From Dastarcus helophoroides (lineage: Eukaryota > Arthropoda > Insecta > Coleoptera > Bothrideridae), in the NCBI GenBank assembly GCA_028583605.1, contig CM053336.1, positions 28,130,312 to 28,194,311 on the forward strand: a stretch of 64,000 nt of DNA, read 5' to 3'. Numbering within the stretch: the first letter of the stretch is position 1; every line of letters begins with the position of its first letter. Shown piece after piece: positions 24,110-35,985 of this stretch. A program made the position numbers and the translations under genes. Below the pieces are notes generated by a model. The model was given only the letters and a program-made list of their open reading frames with translations, did no database searches and had not been told where the DNA came from.

Positions 24110-24411
24110 AATCAAAATCATAACAAGATTTTCAAAAAAGTCCATATTTTATAATAAGAAGCAAATTCTTCAAAAAAAAAGTACGAAATATTCGAAAATT
24201 GTCGAGATTTTCAAAAACAGTCGATATATTCAAAAGGGATCACTGACACTTTTTAAAAAAGTTGAATTTTTCGAAAATAGTGCAATTTTCAAAAAAGTCG
24301 ACATTCTAGAAATAAAAAGGCGAATTCTTCAAAAAACGACTTTTAGTGAAAAGTAAAATATTCAAACAATACAGTTTTTCAAAAAATATCGAAATATTCG
24401 AGAAATTTCCT
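24110..24411 (-). repeat. A-rich array beside the giant element
   Basis: TTTTCAAAAAAGTCGACATT and AAAAAAAGTACGAAATATTC words run up to the 5' truncation point of the Penelope-like element at about 24412. Confidence 0.6.
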
Positions 24412-25242
24412 AAAGTTAAATTAATAATATCTGAAGATAAAAATACTTTAGAGTTCGATATATACAGAAAAGAAACCAATACAAATCGCTTTATCTCAGC
24501 TGATTCTAATCATTGTCCACAACAGAAATTAGCAAGTATACGTTTTTTAATCAACAGGCTTTTAAATGTTCCTCTAAGTAAATCCAGATATACAAAAGAA
24601 TTAGCTTACATTAAAGATGTTGCGATTTTTAATGGTTTCCCCGTAGAAACAGTAAACAGCATGTTAAGAAAGTGTAGATTTAAGAAAATAATTCAGGATT
24701 GCTCTAAGCTTGACCAATTTAAAGATAACACTCCTACAACCGTTGTGAAATTACCATTTTACCCAAATATCACTAATAAAATTAATAAAGTTCTAAAAGA
24801 AAGCAACGTAAAAGTAGTGTACACAGCCAATAACAGTCTCCGCAATAATTTGGGTAACGCTAAAGATAAATTGGACAAGCTTGAGAATTCCGGAATTTAC
24901 GAAATAAGCTGTAACAATTGTAATTTATCATATGTTGGACAGACCAAGAGATCCATTAAAACCAGATTTAAAGAACATATTGCTCATTTTAGATACAATA
25001 GAGAAGAAAAATCAAGTGTCGCCCTACATATGATAAGTACAGGACACAAAATTAACATTGAAAATTTAAAATTGTTAAGATCGGTCACAAATAGCAGAGA
25101 ACTTGATGCATACGAAACAATTTATATCAATCAGAGGCCAGTTACCCTTAACGGAGATAAAGGACCATTAGCGGCCTCCAGTTTATTGAAGGCTATTTGT
25201 GGCAGGTCAAAATTGCATGCACCAGATGTGTTAAACAATTAG
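24412..25242 (+). pseudogene. Penelope-like RT C-terminus plus GIY-YIG endonuclease (truncated)
   Basis: The frame is open for about 276 codons from the truncation point to the TAG at 25240-25242. The first part (LEFDIYRKETNTNRFI, then a long helical segment) is the C-terminal end of a Penelope-like reverse transcriptase; the catalytic YxDD region lies upstream and is missing. From about residue 205 comes the GIY-YIG nuclease: GIYEISCNNC, then LSYVGQTKRSIKTRFKEH with the conserved Arg, and HMISTGHKI and a Glu-containing RELDAYET helix toward the end. The cysteine pair before the YVGQ motif is typical of this family. With no RT core it is dead as a retroelement. The nuclease domain itself has no visible lesion. 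The annotated ATG at 24346 lies in array DNA and is not the real start. Confidence 0.8.
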
Positions 25243-25808
25243 AAATAGGAAAGAAAGCAAAAGACCTCCAGTATCGATTTGAATCTCAATGCAGATGACG
25301 TCGATGCATCTTTTGCTAATCTTTTTAGATTAGTACGCTTGAAAATGCCAGTTCTGCTGGCGAAATACGTATCGCGTAATTATTTATTTAATTGCCGATG
25401 TGGTAAAGGGGTGAAACCTTCGTTGGACTTAATATATTCCAAGTTAAAGATAAGAATTTGGCTTAAAAATTCGAAGTTAATAAAATGTCCCAAATTCTAT
25501 AAAAAAAAAGGTGTTTTGTCAAAGTTTCATAATTTAAAAGTGTATTCATCGAAGTGAAACTTCCCATCCCATCAAGCGGCGGCCTTGGACATATCAATAA
25601 GAGAAAATAATTATTGTTTGATTTGTGGTGTAGATCTTGGATAAATGACCAAAACCATGAAGAACTCTGTTTTCCCCTGCCAAAGTGTAATAGTTTTACT
25701 ATTGACCACTAGGTACCAGCACTTCCTTAACAACGTTTTGGAGTATGCATAGAGAAAAGTGGTATACGCATTTTGTGATAAGGTTTGCATATCTAATATG
25801 TATTCAAC
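25243..25808 (+). repeat. Penelope-like element 3' tail
   Basis: The noncoding tail after the GIY-YIG stop contains a second short open frame (25279-25557) that I do not regard as coding. Segment 25425-25808 is repeated inverted at 7841-8246, and segment 25272-25320 at 44358-44405. Confidence 0.65.
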
Positions 25809-27138
25809 ACGGGGGTTCTACTTTGGCACGAAATTCAAATATACTGTTTGTAGCGCCCTCCCACGCAGTAACCGGAACTACCGCCCATTTAAACATATAT
25901 ATGTAAATTAAATATATGTGTATAGTTCCTAAATTTGTGTGCCTTGACGCCTGAGAACGTAAACAAATTTAACTGTCATTGGATTTGGATAGAATGGAGG
26001 ACGAGAACATCAGTCATCTTCGAGCAAAATTTTAAATAGTGTTGAAAATAAGGTAAGTGATCTCTGCGAGGATTACTAGTAAATAGAAAAATTTATTTAT
26101 TTGTGGAAGTGAAGGATCGAAATGATATCCCCGACTTCGGGAAAAAACTGCTGAATCCCAAGCTGCCGGAATGTTTACAGACATGGCGACTATAACAATA
26201 AACAGTTTTGTGATTACCAAAAGCAAAAATAGGAATAAGGTAACACTTTAAAAATAAGATTTATTGTAATCCGAATATACACTGTTTGCACATTGACAAA
26301 GTTAATGATGCTAAAATTCACTTCTAACGTTTTGTAAATTATCTGTAGGAATTTGTCGGATCGTTTGCTTAATAATATGTCAGAGACTATTATATATGAT
26401 ACTTTCTTTCTACTTTACAGTGAAAATACAGTGATTAATAAATGTATCCAAAATATCTTATTACTGCCCAAACAAATGCCTCCAGATATTTGAAAAAATG
26501 TTAGAAATTTTATTGTCGGTATGAACTTTGTCAACATGCAAATGGAGCATACATGGACCTCGTTAACATTAAAAGCTACTTTTTTTCTTATTTTTATCTT
26601 TAATGATTAGATATTCAACCAAGGGATTCAAGATATTTCATTTGAAAAAAAAAGAAGTGAGGTTTTTTCTGACCTCCTGTAGTGAGCAAAATGCAAAAAT
26701 GACTAAAATGTTGCAATCTTTTAAACAAAAATCGATCTGTTTCGGCAGGCACACCCCCTCATAGTAAGAAAATTGTACCCTGTGTGAAACTTTCAACAAA
26801 AATCAACCAGAAATTATGTGGAAAAACTTTTCGCTGCTTTACTTGATTTATTTTAGTTAAATTCACTATCCAGTATATTATAAGTTATCTGTATCAATAT
26901 TTAACTTCTAGAGAAATCTTGAAGCAGTTGAACTGATAAATATATTTTAAAATTATTACAAATCTTTAAATATGAACGTATATACATGTATGAATATACA
27001 TATTTAATAAAAATATTTAATGTTAAAATGGCAGTTTATTTTTTTACACCTCATACTTTTGTTTTTATTGTTTTGAAATTTCCATTCACCTTGGACACTA
27101 TTGTTTAATCTTTAAAAACAGTAGTGCAATCCAACTTA

Positions 27139-27340
27139 ATGGACATTTCAAAACAGTTTAAAATTAATTTTGGATTTAAATTTGAATTTATAAGTCGATA
27201 ATGCAGGGTAACTGCAACGTGGCTACTGTCGATAATACAGGTTCCTAATTTTATGGCAATAGTTCCGGTCCCTGCGTGGGATGGCCGTTTTCAAAATAAA
27301 AAGCACAGAATTGACACTCTTAACCTTTCTCTATGGTATT
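27139..27340 (-). repeat. Dispersed repeat, inverted copy of 63800-64000
   Basis: About 200 bases match the reverse complement of the end of the window. Shared landmarks are GATAATACAGGTTCCTAATT, TTATGGnAATAGTTC, the AATTTGAATTTATAAGTC block and ACACTCTTAAC(C/A)TTTCTCTATG. A short inverted echo of its GGACCGGAACTAT part also lies at about 25852-25888 (CCCACGCAGTAACCGGAACT). The partner runs off the window edge. Type of element unknown. Confidence 0.65.
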
Positions 27341-28374
27341 CAATCAACGTTTGTTATGATAAAAAACGCGGGAAGCGCAAAGGAAAACAACCGGCTATGA
27401 GCGCCATCTTACGATAGGGAATCTAACCGAAGCGCAGCAAACCAGCGAAAATCGTGCCATTTGGGTTACCGGCATGGCGGTGAAAGTAATAGGAGTGGGG
27501 GCGAAACAAGCCGAATTGCCATGCCATCCACTTATGTCAAATTGCCTGCCGGCAGTTTTTGATTGTAAAATTGTAGCTACGCAGCGTCAAAATGAGAAAG
27601 GTTATTATAATTCATTAATGTGCAAGTGATATACATATAGATTAAGTTGGAAGTCTGTCGTTTAAGATCCGCTTTTCGTCGTCTGTCAGCTGAACGATTT
27701 AACGAAGGAAATTATGACCATATATGGTTAAGGCGTGTGTTATTGATGTAAACAACATTTTTGCGGTAAGTAATCCTCTTCATAAGTAACAAATTGCTTC
27801 CCCTACTTATTCAGATGAAATTCATATATGTACTATTAGTTTTTAAACAAATACAGTTTGATAGATAACTTTAAAAAGTCTAATGGTGAGTTTTGTAGTT
27901 AATCCCTTTTGCTATTTTGCTAATTTATGTTTAACCAAATTTATTAATAAAAACATTAAACTTATTTGTAAATTGGTTCATAAAAAAGTTTAAGTAAAAC
28001 AGAGCATTTATTTAAGATGCTTATTAAGTGTTAATTTTCTTGTGTCGAAATTTCTAATTGCGTTTTATTCTCTTTATTATTTATTGATTTATTTATTTAT
28101 TTTTCATGATTTGCTCCTGGGACTTTTACGGCACAAGAAAGAATTAGTTCTAGTTGTCATTAGTTCATGAGAAGCTTTGTTACAATTGTTACATACTTAC
28201 TGTGCATAGCATGTTGTAATTCATTTTTTAATATTCCGTTTATTATGTAAGTTGTATTTTAATACATATTGCTAAGTTTTTTTCCCACTCCCACCCGATT
28301 ATTCACTGTTTTCTTTATAACTTGCGAGCAGGATAGATAGGCCATATCAGTCAAGTGAACGGATATAAACTAAG

Positions 28375-28445
28375 TCGCATAGTGATTGGTCGATTTCATA
28401 TCCACACTAGTATGGAAATAAAATGGACCAATCATAACCATGCGA
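28375..28445. repeat. Imperfect 71-bp palindrome centred on ACTAGT
   Basis: TCGCATAGTGATTGGTC on the left pairs with GACCAATCATAACCATGCGA on the right, and CCACACTAGTATGG forms the centre. Both arms carry a CCAAT-type box (GATTGGTC and GACCAATC). It could be a foldback repeat or a symmetrical protein-binding site. Confidence 0.45.
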
Positions 28446-28592
28446 TAAGAACGAATGTCATTTTTAGGTTCAAAATTATACCATAGAATTTGTCAAGTTG
28501 ACGTATTTAACGAAAAAATATTTGTTAAATCGTATTTTTGTTTTTGAGAGATCGTAGTCGTGGGAAAAATTCGCTGTACAACTCGAGCAGAT

Positions 28593-28671
28593 TGTCCATA
28601 CCGCACTCGAACGATTGAGGCACTCCGCCTTCGGCGTCGTGCTCAAACTTCGTTCTCGTGCGATATGGACA
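28593..28671. ncRNA. 79-nt foldback hairpin, candidate structured RNA or foldback repeat
   Basis: TGTCCATA at 28593 pairs with TATGGACA at 28664-28671. Then CGCAC/GTGCG, GAACGA/TCGTTC, TTGAG/CTCAA, CAC/GTG and CGCC/GGCG pair in order, giving about 31 base pairs with only small internal loops around a TTC loop. Size and shape are like a microRNA precursor, but there is no expression evidence. A decayed foldback transposon would look the same. Confidence 0.4.
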
Positions 28672-30916
28672 TCATGTCCGCTCTTGTTGCACAAACTACT
28701 AATACAATGTTTTTTATCTTGAACCAATAAAACATCTGTCTATTATATATTTCGTATTATTCATTTTCCGTTTAGCATATTAACCATTAAGTAAATTATT
28801 AATGAATTTTCCACGTTTTCTAAAAAAAATTACGTCTTATTTTTGCATTTTCATTTGTAATTAAACAATACGCTGTGACATTTTCATTGTGCAAAAATAA
28901 AACGTCAAATTTTTTTAGTTACAATGGAAAATGCAGTAATTTCACCCAAAATTTGAATTTGAAAATGGCGCGTATTGCCATCCACTTCTGTCACTTTGTT
29001 GCTCTCGCTTTAAATGTAACCTGTCCTTCTTAATATATATGTTTTGTGGTTACCTGTCTATAGTGTTAGTAGTTGTGGTTAGTGGTTTGTGATTCACTCT
29101 CCACGCTTTACGTACGGGCTTTATTTTATTTTTATTTTTAATAATTTATATCGATCTATGGTATAAACATTTTACTGTAGAAGCTAACATTGTCTCTTAT
29201 AACCTATGTTTTTTTAGGGTTACCTTTTCATCTTCCAGAAAATTGGTTCCCAATCGGAAAGAAGTGTTCCCAACAATCGTTGCTGGGCAGTTATTTGCTT
29301 AGATAATATAAATAAATGGATGGAGCATTCGGTCTAAAATAAGGGCCGAGAAAATAGAGACAGACAATCGACGTGCCATCGGGATCGACCATTTGCGCAT
29401 GCTTGAAAGTATGATATTGTCGACACTAACGCTAAATCTCTTAAAGTATGTTTCATATTAACGACAAAATGGAAGTAATCTTTATTAGAAAAATTGTCCG
29501 AAAAATATTTATACATCCATTATTTTCGGATCTAACATAAATGTTTAACCGCTGCATAAAGTATTTTTATGACTATTTAAATAAACTGATCTGTAAAATA
29601 TTACAAAAGTATTAATGATGTACAAATATAGCGAAAGATAAAAACTTTTTTTTAAATTGAAATAAAACAGAAATATAGAAAAAATAATATATTACTAAAA
29701 AAAAACTTACAATTAGAAATGAATTTTACATTTACCATGTCGTAATTTCAAGAAATGCACCCTTACATTTGAGGGCAAAGATGGTACATTTAAGGTGATA
29801 ATAATTCTTGGGTTTTTAGTTATACCTAAAAGAACCTCGAAATGGAATGCAGAATAGGCACATCTGGTTATTAAGTTGTAGACATTAAAAAAGTCAACAT
29901 TGTCCCAAGGTCCCAAATACTGAAAATAATTTTACTATCTCCTAGAGCCTCCCGTTCGATAACGAATGTGGCTGATTAATATGTTTGTATTTGCATCTTT
30001 ATTAAAATCGTTTTTCTAAAAAAAATCATAAAAAACTTTCTATTTTATGAAGATGAATAGCTAACCTTTTGTGTTCTCATAAATGAAATGTTGAAACGCC
30101 TCTTTTCCCTAAGGAATTTCGGCGGAACCCATTAACCTAAAAGTCAGGAATCTGGGTAAGATCAACCTCATTATTAAGACACCAACAGGACGAAATACTT
30201 ATTACTAGCGAACTTCCTACTTTCCCGAAATCATTTAAACCTAATAAATTATCTAAATTGATTAACTGTAACCAAACAAAACAAGAAACTTATTAAAAGT
30301 AGAACGCATAAAAAGGTAAACAAACGCCATTCGACACAAATGACATTTAAACGACAAAAACGACGACAAATTCAATATTATGAACGTGATTGGTTAGTTC
30401 TGGACATGACCATTGCATCGAACCCGATGGCAAAACGTACTCTTTCTAGCTTGTTCTTTTTCAGAGTTCATCCTTATTCCACAATTACCGGCCCAAGTTA
30501 ATACTCTTCTAACACATTGAATGCTCCGTCCATTTATATGTATAGTCAAAGGTTATTTGCATCTAATATGATGAAATTACACATTCCTGGATGCATTCAT
30601 CAAATGCTCGCGAAGAAAAGGTACGCAACACTTTTTTTGTGTTCATTTCACTTCCGTTTTTAGGTAAATTTGTATTTTCATATTTTTATGTTTACAACTG
30701 ATATGATGTCGGTGAAACCTCGTAATGACTTCACAAATGTAGGGAAGCATTAACTTAATTTTTAAACAAAAACTGGTAGAATTGACTAGTGGTAGATGTT
30801 CGAATTATCCGACTTGATTGAACTCGAAGGACCCAAAAAGTAAAAAACTTGTTTCTTGCTTTTAATGAAATGTGGTTTTATTTATGGTCTCTTTTCCAAG
30901 GCGTATAATGTTGAGA

Positions 30917-31010
30917 GTTGACCAGGCAGGTAGGGACCCTCTGGTGGGAGAGGTAAAGGCAGGTAGAGAGATTTCTCTCTTTTGGAGAATTCCACAAAGA
31001 ACAGGAGATT
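30917..31010 (+). repeat. Dispersed repeat shared with 45653-45750
   Basis: ACCCTCTGGTGGGAG, then AAAGGnAGGTA(G/A)AGAGATTTCTCT and TGGAGAATTCCA occur in the same order and orientation at both places. The element type is unknown. The open frames over the two copies do not share a reading frame, so it is probably noncoding. Confidence 0.6.
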
Positions 31011-31439
31011 GTCGATTAATTTTAAATGTTTCGGTAAGTAATTTTATCACTTTAATTAGAATAGCAGCCTCTTATAAAACATTACATCTTTTTCCATTCC
31101 ATTGAGAGCAGTTCGGGGGATTTCTCTCAAAATGCGATTAGAAAAATTTATGATGTTAACGATACAAGATATGGAAAAAGTACTTAGCTTAACTGCATTG
31201 CGTAATTATTTTAAGGAGTTATTTTGGTAAATTTTACACAGTAACTTAGTAATTGTCGAAGATATTTCATGGGCAAAGTTGCTAAAACGTAAAAACAAAA
31301 ATCTCACTCCTATCTATGTACTAAGTGACTGATTCAAATCTAACTGCTGTCTATGCAGTAACGCTTGGCAGTCAATAAAATTTGATTTTGTCTTCCCAAA
31401 TTTGTGATTTCTTAGATCGACTCATTAAAATTTTGGAGT

Positions 31440-32433
31440 TACCCAGAGATTATATTTTTATTTTTAAATGTTGACATTAGAAATTTCTTTTAAAATTGAA
31501 TACAAATACCAATACTTATTCTATGAATTGTCAATATTTTTCCTGAAATTTCGATTTTTGAGTTGAAAATGTCTATTCTTGAAATTTGGAAAAAACATTA
31601 CTAAAGTTAATGGAATTTTCTCTTAAAATTTTAGAGAAATTTTGAAAAAAGTCATAAATTTTAGAGTCGAACTTTTGCAAAATGTCCATGTATTTATAAA
31701 AAGTAATTTAATAACAAGTCAAAATTTTCAAAATATTTACAAATTGTTTAAAAAATTTTTATTTTTTCCATATCTAATTTTTGGTCTCCTATTTTTTCAT
31801 TATTTCTATTCTATGTAAAATAAACTAACCTCTTAATTTGTAAACTGTCATGAAGTGACGTTTTTAATAAATTTAAATATCACGTAGTCGCATTTCAAAA
31901 ATTGTTTAGAAAATTGTCAACAAACCATAAAAAAATTTAGATATTTCCAAACTGGGCCGAAGAAATGTTAAATAAATTGAAAAAAATTGTTTAAAGTTGA
32001 GATTCTGAAAAAAATCAAAATTTTCTGCAAATTTCAACTTTCTCTCAAAAAATTTGACCTATCTTTAAAACTAATCTTTTTTTTTAAATTCAATTTTGTT
32101 GAAATTTCCAATTTTGTTTATTTTTTTTTTAAATGGCGAGTTTTTTTAAAAACACGAAACAACCGTTTTCTTAAAATTTCAATATCTTCTCCAAATTTTG
32201 TTTTATGGCTATTTTACGAAATTTCAAATTTTTTTTAAATTTCAAATTTTTGAAAATTCTAACATTTGAAAATTTCTCTCTTTGAAAATTTCTCTCTTTG
32301 AAAATTTCTCTCTTTTTGATAATTTCGATTTTTTTTTACATGATTTTAATTTTTTACTCTAAATTTTGGTTATGAAAATTTCCATTTTTTCAAAATTCGA
32401 TTTTTTTCAAAAATTTAGGAGTTTTTTAAATAT
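31440..32433 (+). repeat. AT-rich array, mixed then T-rich polarity
   Basis: The first 500 bases are mixed. From about 32020 the T-rich words (AAATTTCAACTTTCT, TTTTTTTAAATTCAATTT) dominate, including a short perfect run of three TTTGAAAATTTCTCTC units at about 32265-32310. Confidence 0.65.
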
Positions 32434-32805
32434 TGTTACGGGCTTTATTGGTTCGAATTGATTACCACGTGTAAATTACACCGGTTTATTACCAAATTAA
32501 CTCGGCACACTTCAACTGAAGAGTAACTCACTACTTATTTACTAATTACTAAGCCACTAACTACACTGGCTTCTAACTGACCGCCTTGAGGGAAAGCTGC
32601 CTGCCTTTTATAGTTTTAGCCCCCGGCTTCTAGAATTTTCGGCAGATAAGCCTCATCGAATGCCGAAATTTCTGGAACGCTTATCTGCCGTTTGTTTCAT
32701 TATCGTGGCCGCTTTTCCCTTATCAGAACCTTCTCGAAACTTTTTATTTACTAAATTCTACAATTCTATTCTAAATCCTATTCCATCTATTTACATTGCG
32801 TGACA
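32434..32805 (-). mobile_element. Solo LTR (372 bp) with ATAT target duplication
   Basis: Read on the minus strand it begins TGTCACGCAATG and ends CCCGTAACA, with ATAT on both sides (32430-32433 and 32806-32809). In that orientation it has a TATA box (CTATAAAAGGCAG, plus-strand about 32600-32613). A TCAGTTAG initiator-like word follows, then polyadenylation-type AATAAA signals at plus 32485-32490 and 32444-32449. These are the parts of a retrotransposon LTR in the correct order. No internal domain is attached, so it is a recombination product. The 4-base duplication fits Ty3/gypsy-type insertion. Confidence 0.85.
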
Positions 32806-32809
32806 ATAT

Positions 32810-35800
32810 TCTTCAAAACTTCAACTTTTTCAAAAAATGGGCTTTCTTTAAAAATTTATCTTGTTTTTCATTTGTTTTGAAAATTCCTACTTTTTTCAAT
32901 ATTTTAATTTTTTTTGCAATTTCGATTATTTTTCAAAATTTATTTAGATTTTTACACTTTTCGACTTTTACCGAAAACTTCGACTTTTTGTTCGAAAATT
33001 TCGACCTTTTCGAAAAATTTTGACTTTTAAAAATTCATTTTGTTTTTGACTTTTTTGAAAATTCCGACCTTTTTCAAAAATTTATTTTTTTGCAATTTCA
33101 ATGATTTTTCAAAATTTCTATCCATTTAGATTTTTACACTTTTCGACTTTAGCCGGAAATTTCGACTTATTCAGAAAATTTCGAATGTTCGAAAATTTCG
33201 AATGTTCGAAAATTTCGAATGTTCGAAAATTTCGACTTTCCGAAAATTTCGACTTTTTCTTCAAAATTTCGACTTCACAATCTTTAAATTGTGATTGTTA
33301 ACTTTTTAAAAATCTTAATTTTATTTGAAAACGGTTTTCTCAAAATTTCAGTTTTTTTTCCAGAGGTTTTGACCAGAGAGATCTAGTAGTAGACTTTCTG
33401 AAAAAGAATATTTTTTGAAATTTCGAATTTTATGGAAATTGAATTTTTTGAAAATTTCAACTTGAACATTTCGACTTATTTGCAAATTTTGATCTTTTTT
33501 CAAAATTTTTTCTTTTGTTTTGAAAATTTCGATCTATTTGAATTGGAACATTTTTCGAGAATTTGACCTTTTCTGAAAATTTCAACTTGATTCAAAAATT
33601 TTGAATTATTCGTAAAATGAACTCTAGTTTGAATAAATTTGAAAAAAAAGTTTTCCGAAAATTTCGACTTTTTCCAACATTTTGCAAATTTTGACCGTTT
33701 TTTCAAAATTTCAAATTTTTTTTTGAAAATTTCGGTCTCTTTGAATATGAGCTTTTCCGAAAATTCCAACTTTTTTTCGAACATTTCTAATTTGTAATAT
33801 TGACCTCTTGTTTTGAAAAAATTACTTTTTTTATGAAATATCAATTTTTTCTGAACTTATTGAAAATGTTTTTGATGTTTGATTTTTTTGAAAAGTGCGA
33901 CTTTTTTCAGAAATTTAATTTTCTTGCGATTTCGATTTATTTTTAAAATTTTTATCTGTTTCGAATTTTACACTTTTCGACTTTTTCCTGCAATTTCGAT
34001 TTTTCTGAAAATTTCGAAATTTTTCGAAAAATGTCGCCCTTCTTTGTAAATTGATTTTTTTTAGTTTTTAATTTTTGAGAATCTTTTTGAATTTTGATTT
34101 TTTTAGTTAATTCAAAATTTCGATTTTTTTTTGAAAATTTTTGACTTTTTCCGAAAATTTAGACTTTTTCCGAAAATTTTGACTTTTTTTGAAAACAAGT
34201 ATTTTATGAAATTTTGAATTTATTGGAAATTGTATTTTTTGAAAATTTCAACTTAAGCACTTCGATTTTTGTGCAAATGTTGACCTCTTTTTTTCAATTT
34301 CTTCTTTTTTTTTAAATTTCGGTCTATTTGAACTGTGACATTTTCCCAGGTTTTGTCCTTTGTCGAAAATTTAAACTTTTTTTCAAAACTTTCTAATCAT
34401 TTGTAAAATGAACTCTTGTTGTGAAAAAAATATTTGATTTTAAAATTTCAATTTTTTTAACGTATTTAAAATGTTTTTGATATTTTTGAAAATTGCGACT
34501 TGTTTCAAAATTTTAATTTTTTCGTACTTTCGATGATTTTTCAAAATTTCTATCTATTTAGATTTTTACACTTTCCAACCTTTTTAAAAAATTTCAACTT
34601 TTTCTGAAAATTACGATTTTCCGAAAATTTCGACTTTTTCCGAAAATTTCGACTTTCCGAATATCTCGACTTTCCGAAAATTTTGACTTTTGCTTTTAAT
34701 TTCGGTTTCTTTGTAAAAATTGATTTTTTTAGGTTTTGATTTTGATAATCTTTTCAAATTTTGATTTTTTTAACTTTCTCAAAATATCGAGTTTTTTGTG
34801 AATTATTATTAAAGGTTTTTGTCAAAATTTCAATTTTTTTATGGAGGTTTTGAATTTTGAAAACAAATATTTTTTTAAAATTTCGAATTATTTGAAAACT
34901 GGATTTCTTGAAAATTTTAACCTAACGTTTCGACTTTTTGCAAATTTTTACAAAATTGTAATATTTCCTTGAGATTTTAACCTTTTCCAAAAATTTCAAC
35001 TTTTTTTTTAATTTCGAATTATTTGCAAAATTCAACTCTTTTTTTGAAAAACATTTATTTTTAAATTTCAATTTTTTTGAACTTATTCAAAATGTTTTTG
35101 ATTTTTTTGATAATTGCGACTTTTTTCAAAAATTTATTTTTTTTGCAATATCGATGAATTTTTAAAATTTTCATCTATTTTTAGATTTTTACAGTTTTCG
35201 ACTTTTTCCGAAAATTTCGACTCTTCGAAAATTTAGACTCTTCGAAAATTTAGACTCTTCGAAAATTTTGACTTTCCGAAAATTTCGACTTGTTCCGGAA
35301 ATTTCAACTTTTTCCGAAAATTTGGATTTTCTGAAAATTTCAACCTTTTTTCAAAATTTAAGACTTCTTGGTAAAATTTATATTTTTTTGAGTTTTCGGT
35401 TTTAGAGAATCTTTTGAATATTTCTACCAATTCAACGTTTTTCTTCAGATTTCAATTTTTTTCGTGAGGTTTTATTTTTTGATAACGAATATTTTTTGAA
35501 ATTTCGAATTTTTGGAAAATTAAATTTTTAGAAAATTTCAACTTGAACATTTCGACCTTTTTGCAAGTTATGATCTATTTTCAAAATTTCGCCCTTCTTT
35601 TTTGAAAATTTCGGTCTATTTGAACTGTGAGGTTCCGACCTTTTCCGAAAATTTCGACTTTCGAAAGTTTCGGTTTTTTTTTCAAAATTCGACTTTTTTG
35701 AAAATTTCGGATTTTAAAAAATATTTTTCGAATCTTCCACTTCTTCGAAAAATGGACTTTTTAAAAATTCATTTTGTTTTTGAATTTTTAGAAAATTCTG

Positions 35801-35980
35801 ACATAAAAAAATTAATTTTTTTGCAATTTAGATGATTTTTATACTTTCCGACTTTTCCGAAAATTCCGACTTTTTCCGAAAATTTCGACCTTTTCCGAAA
35901 ATCTGGGCTTTCCTGAAATTTCGACTTTCCGAAAGTTACGACTTTTTCAAAATTTTAATTTCTTTCTAAAATTGATTTTT
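32810..35980 (+). repeat. T-rich CGAC array with higher-order structure (first half)
   Basis: Words such as TTTTCCGAAAATTTCGAC, TTTTGAAAATTTCGG and TTTCGACTTTTTC dominate. Segment A (about 33713-34890) recurs at 36980-38060 and segment B (about 34930-36975) recurs at 39240-40985, each with long collinear matches. Short perfect tandem runs occur locally, such as GAATGTTCGAAAATTTC three times at about 33183-33230 and CTCTTCGAAAATTTAGA at about 35220-35265. Confidence 0.8.
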
Positions 35981-35985
35981 AAAGT

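Larger units (their letters stand above)
24412..25808 (+). mobile_element. 5'-truncated Penelope-like retroelement
   Basis: Coding similarity begins abruptly at about 24412, against array DNA, partway through the reverse transcriptase. It runs through the GIY-YIG endonuclease and a 3' noncoding tail to about 25808, where similarity to the second copy (7841-8246, inverted) ends. Part of the tail (25272-25320) also recurs at 44358-44405. The 5' truncation with a shared 3' end is typical of target-primed insertion. Confidence 0.75.
25809..31440. other. Non-array DNA without a recognised gene
   Basis: About 5.6 kb of moderately AT-rich, non-repetitive sequence. Donor-like sites (AATAAGGTAAGT near 26045 and TTGCGGTAAGT near 27765) could mark 5' exons, but the attached reading frames are short and unrecognised. 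Open frames at 26032-26226, 28476-28727, 29334-29516, 29713-29916 and 30862-31105 show no domain. Notable items are listed separately: a dispersed repeat at 27139-27340 and foldbacks at 28375-28445 and 28593-28671. GC is locally higher at 27370-27560. Confidence 0.5.

Noticed and set aside
24346..24411. ATG at 24346 as the true start of the GIY-YIG protein
   Set aside because: The first 22 codons are array DNA. Family similarity starts at about 24412, so the frame is open only by chance across the junction.
24840..25160. GIY-YIG domain as a bacterial or homing endonuclease
   Set aside because: The preceding RT-like region, the cysteine pair before YVGQ, and truncated copies elsewhere in the window fit a Penelope-like retroelement.
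25845..27290. A DNA transposon bounded by the CCCACGCAG...CCGGAACTA inverted pair
   Set aside because: Homology to the copy at 63800-64000 continues past the supposed right tip, so that tip is internal to a larger repeat. No target duplication was found.
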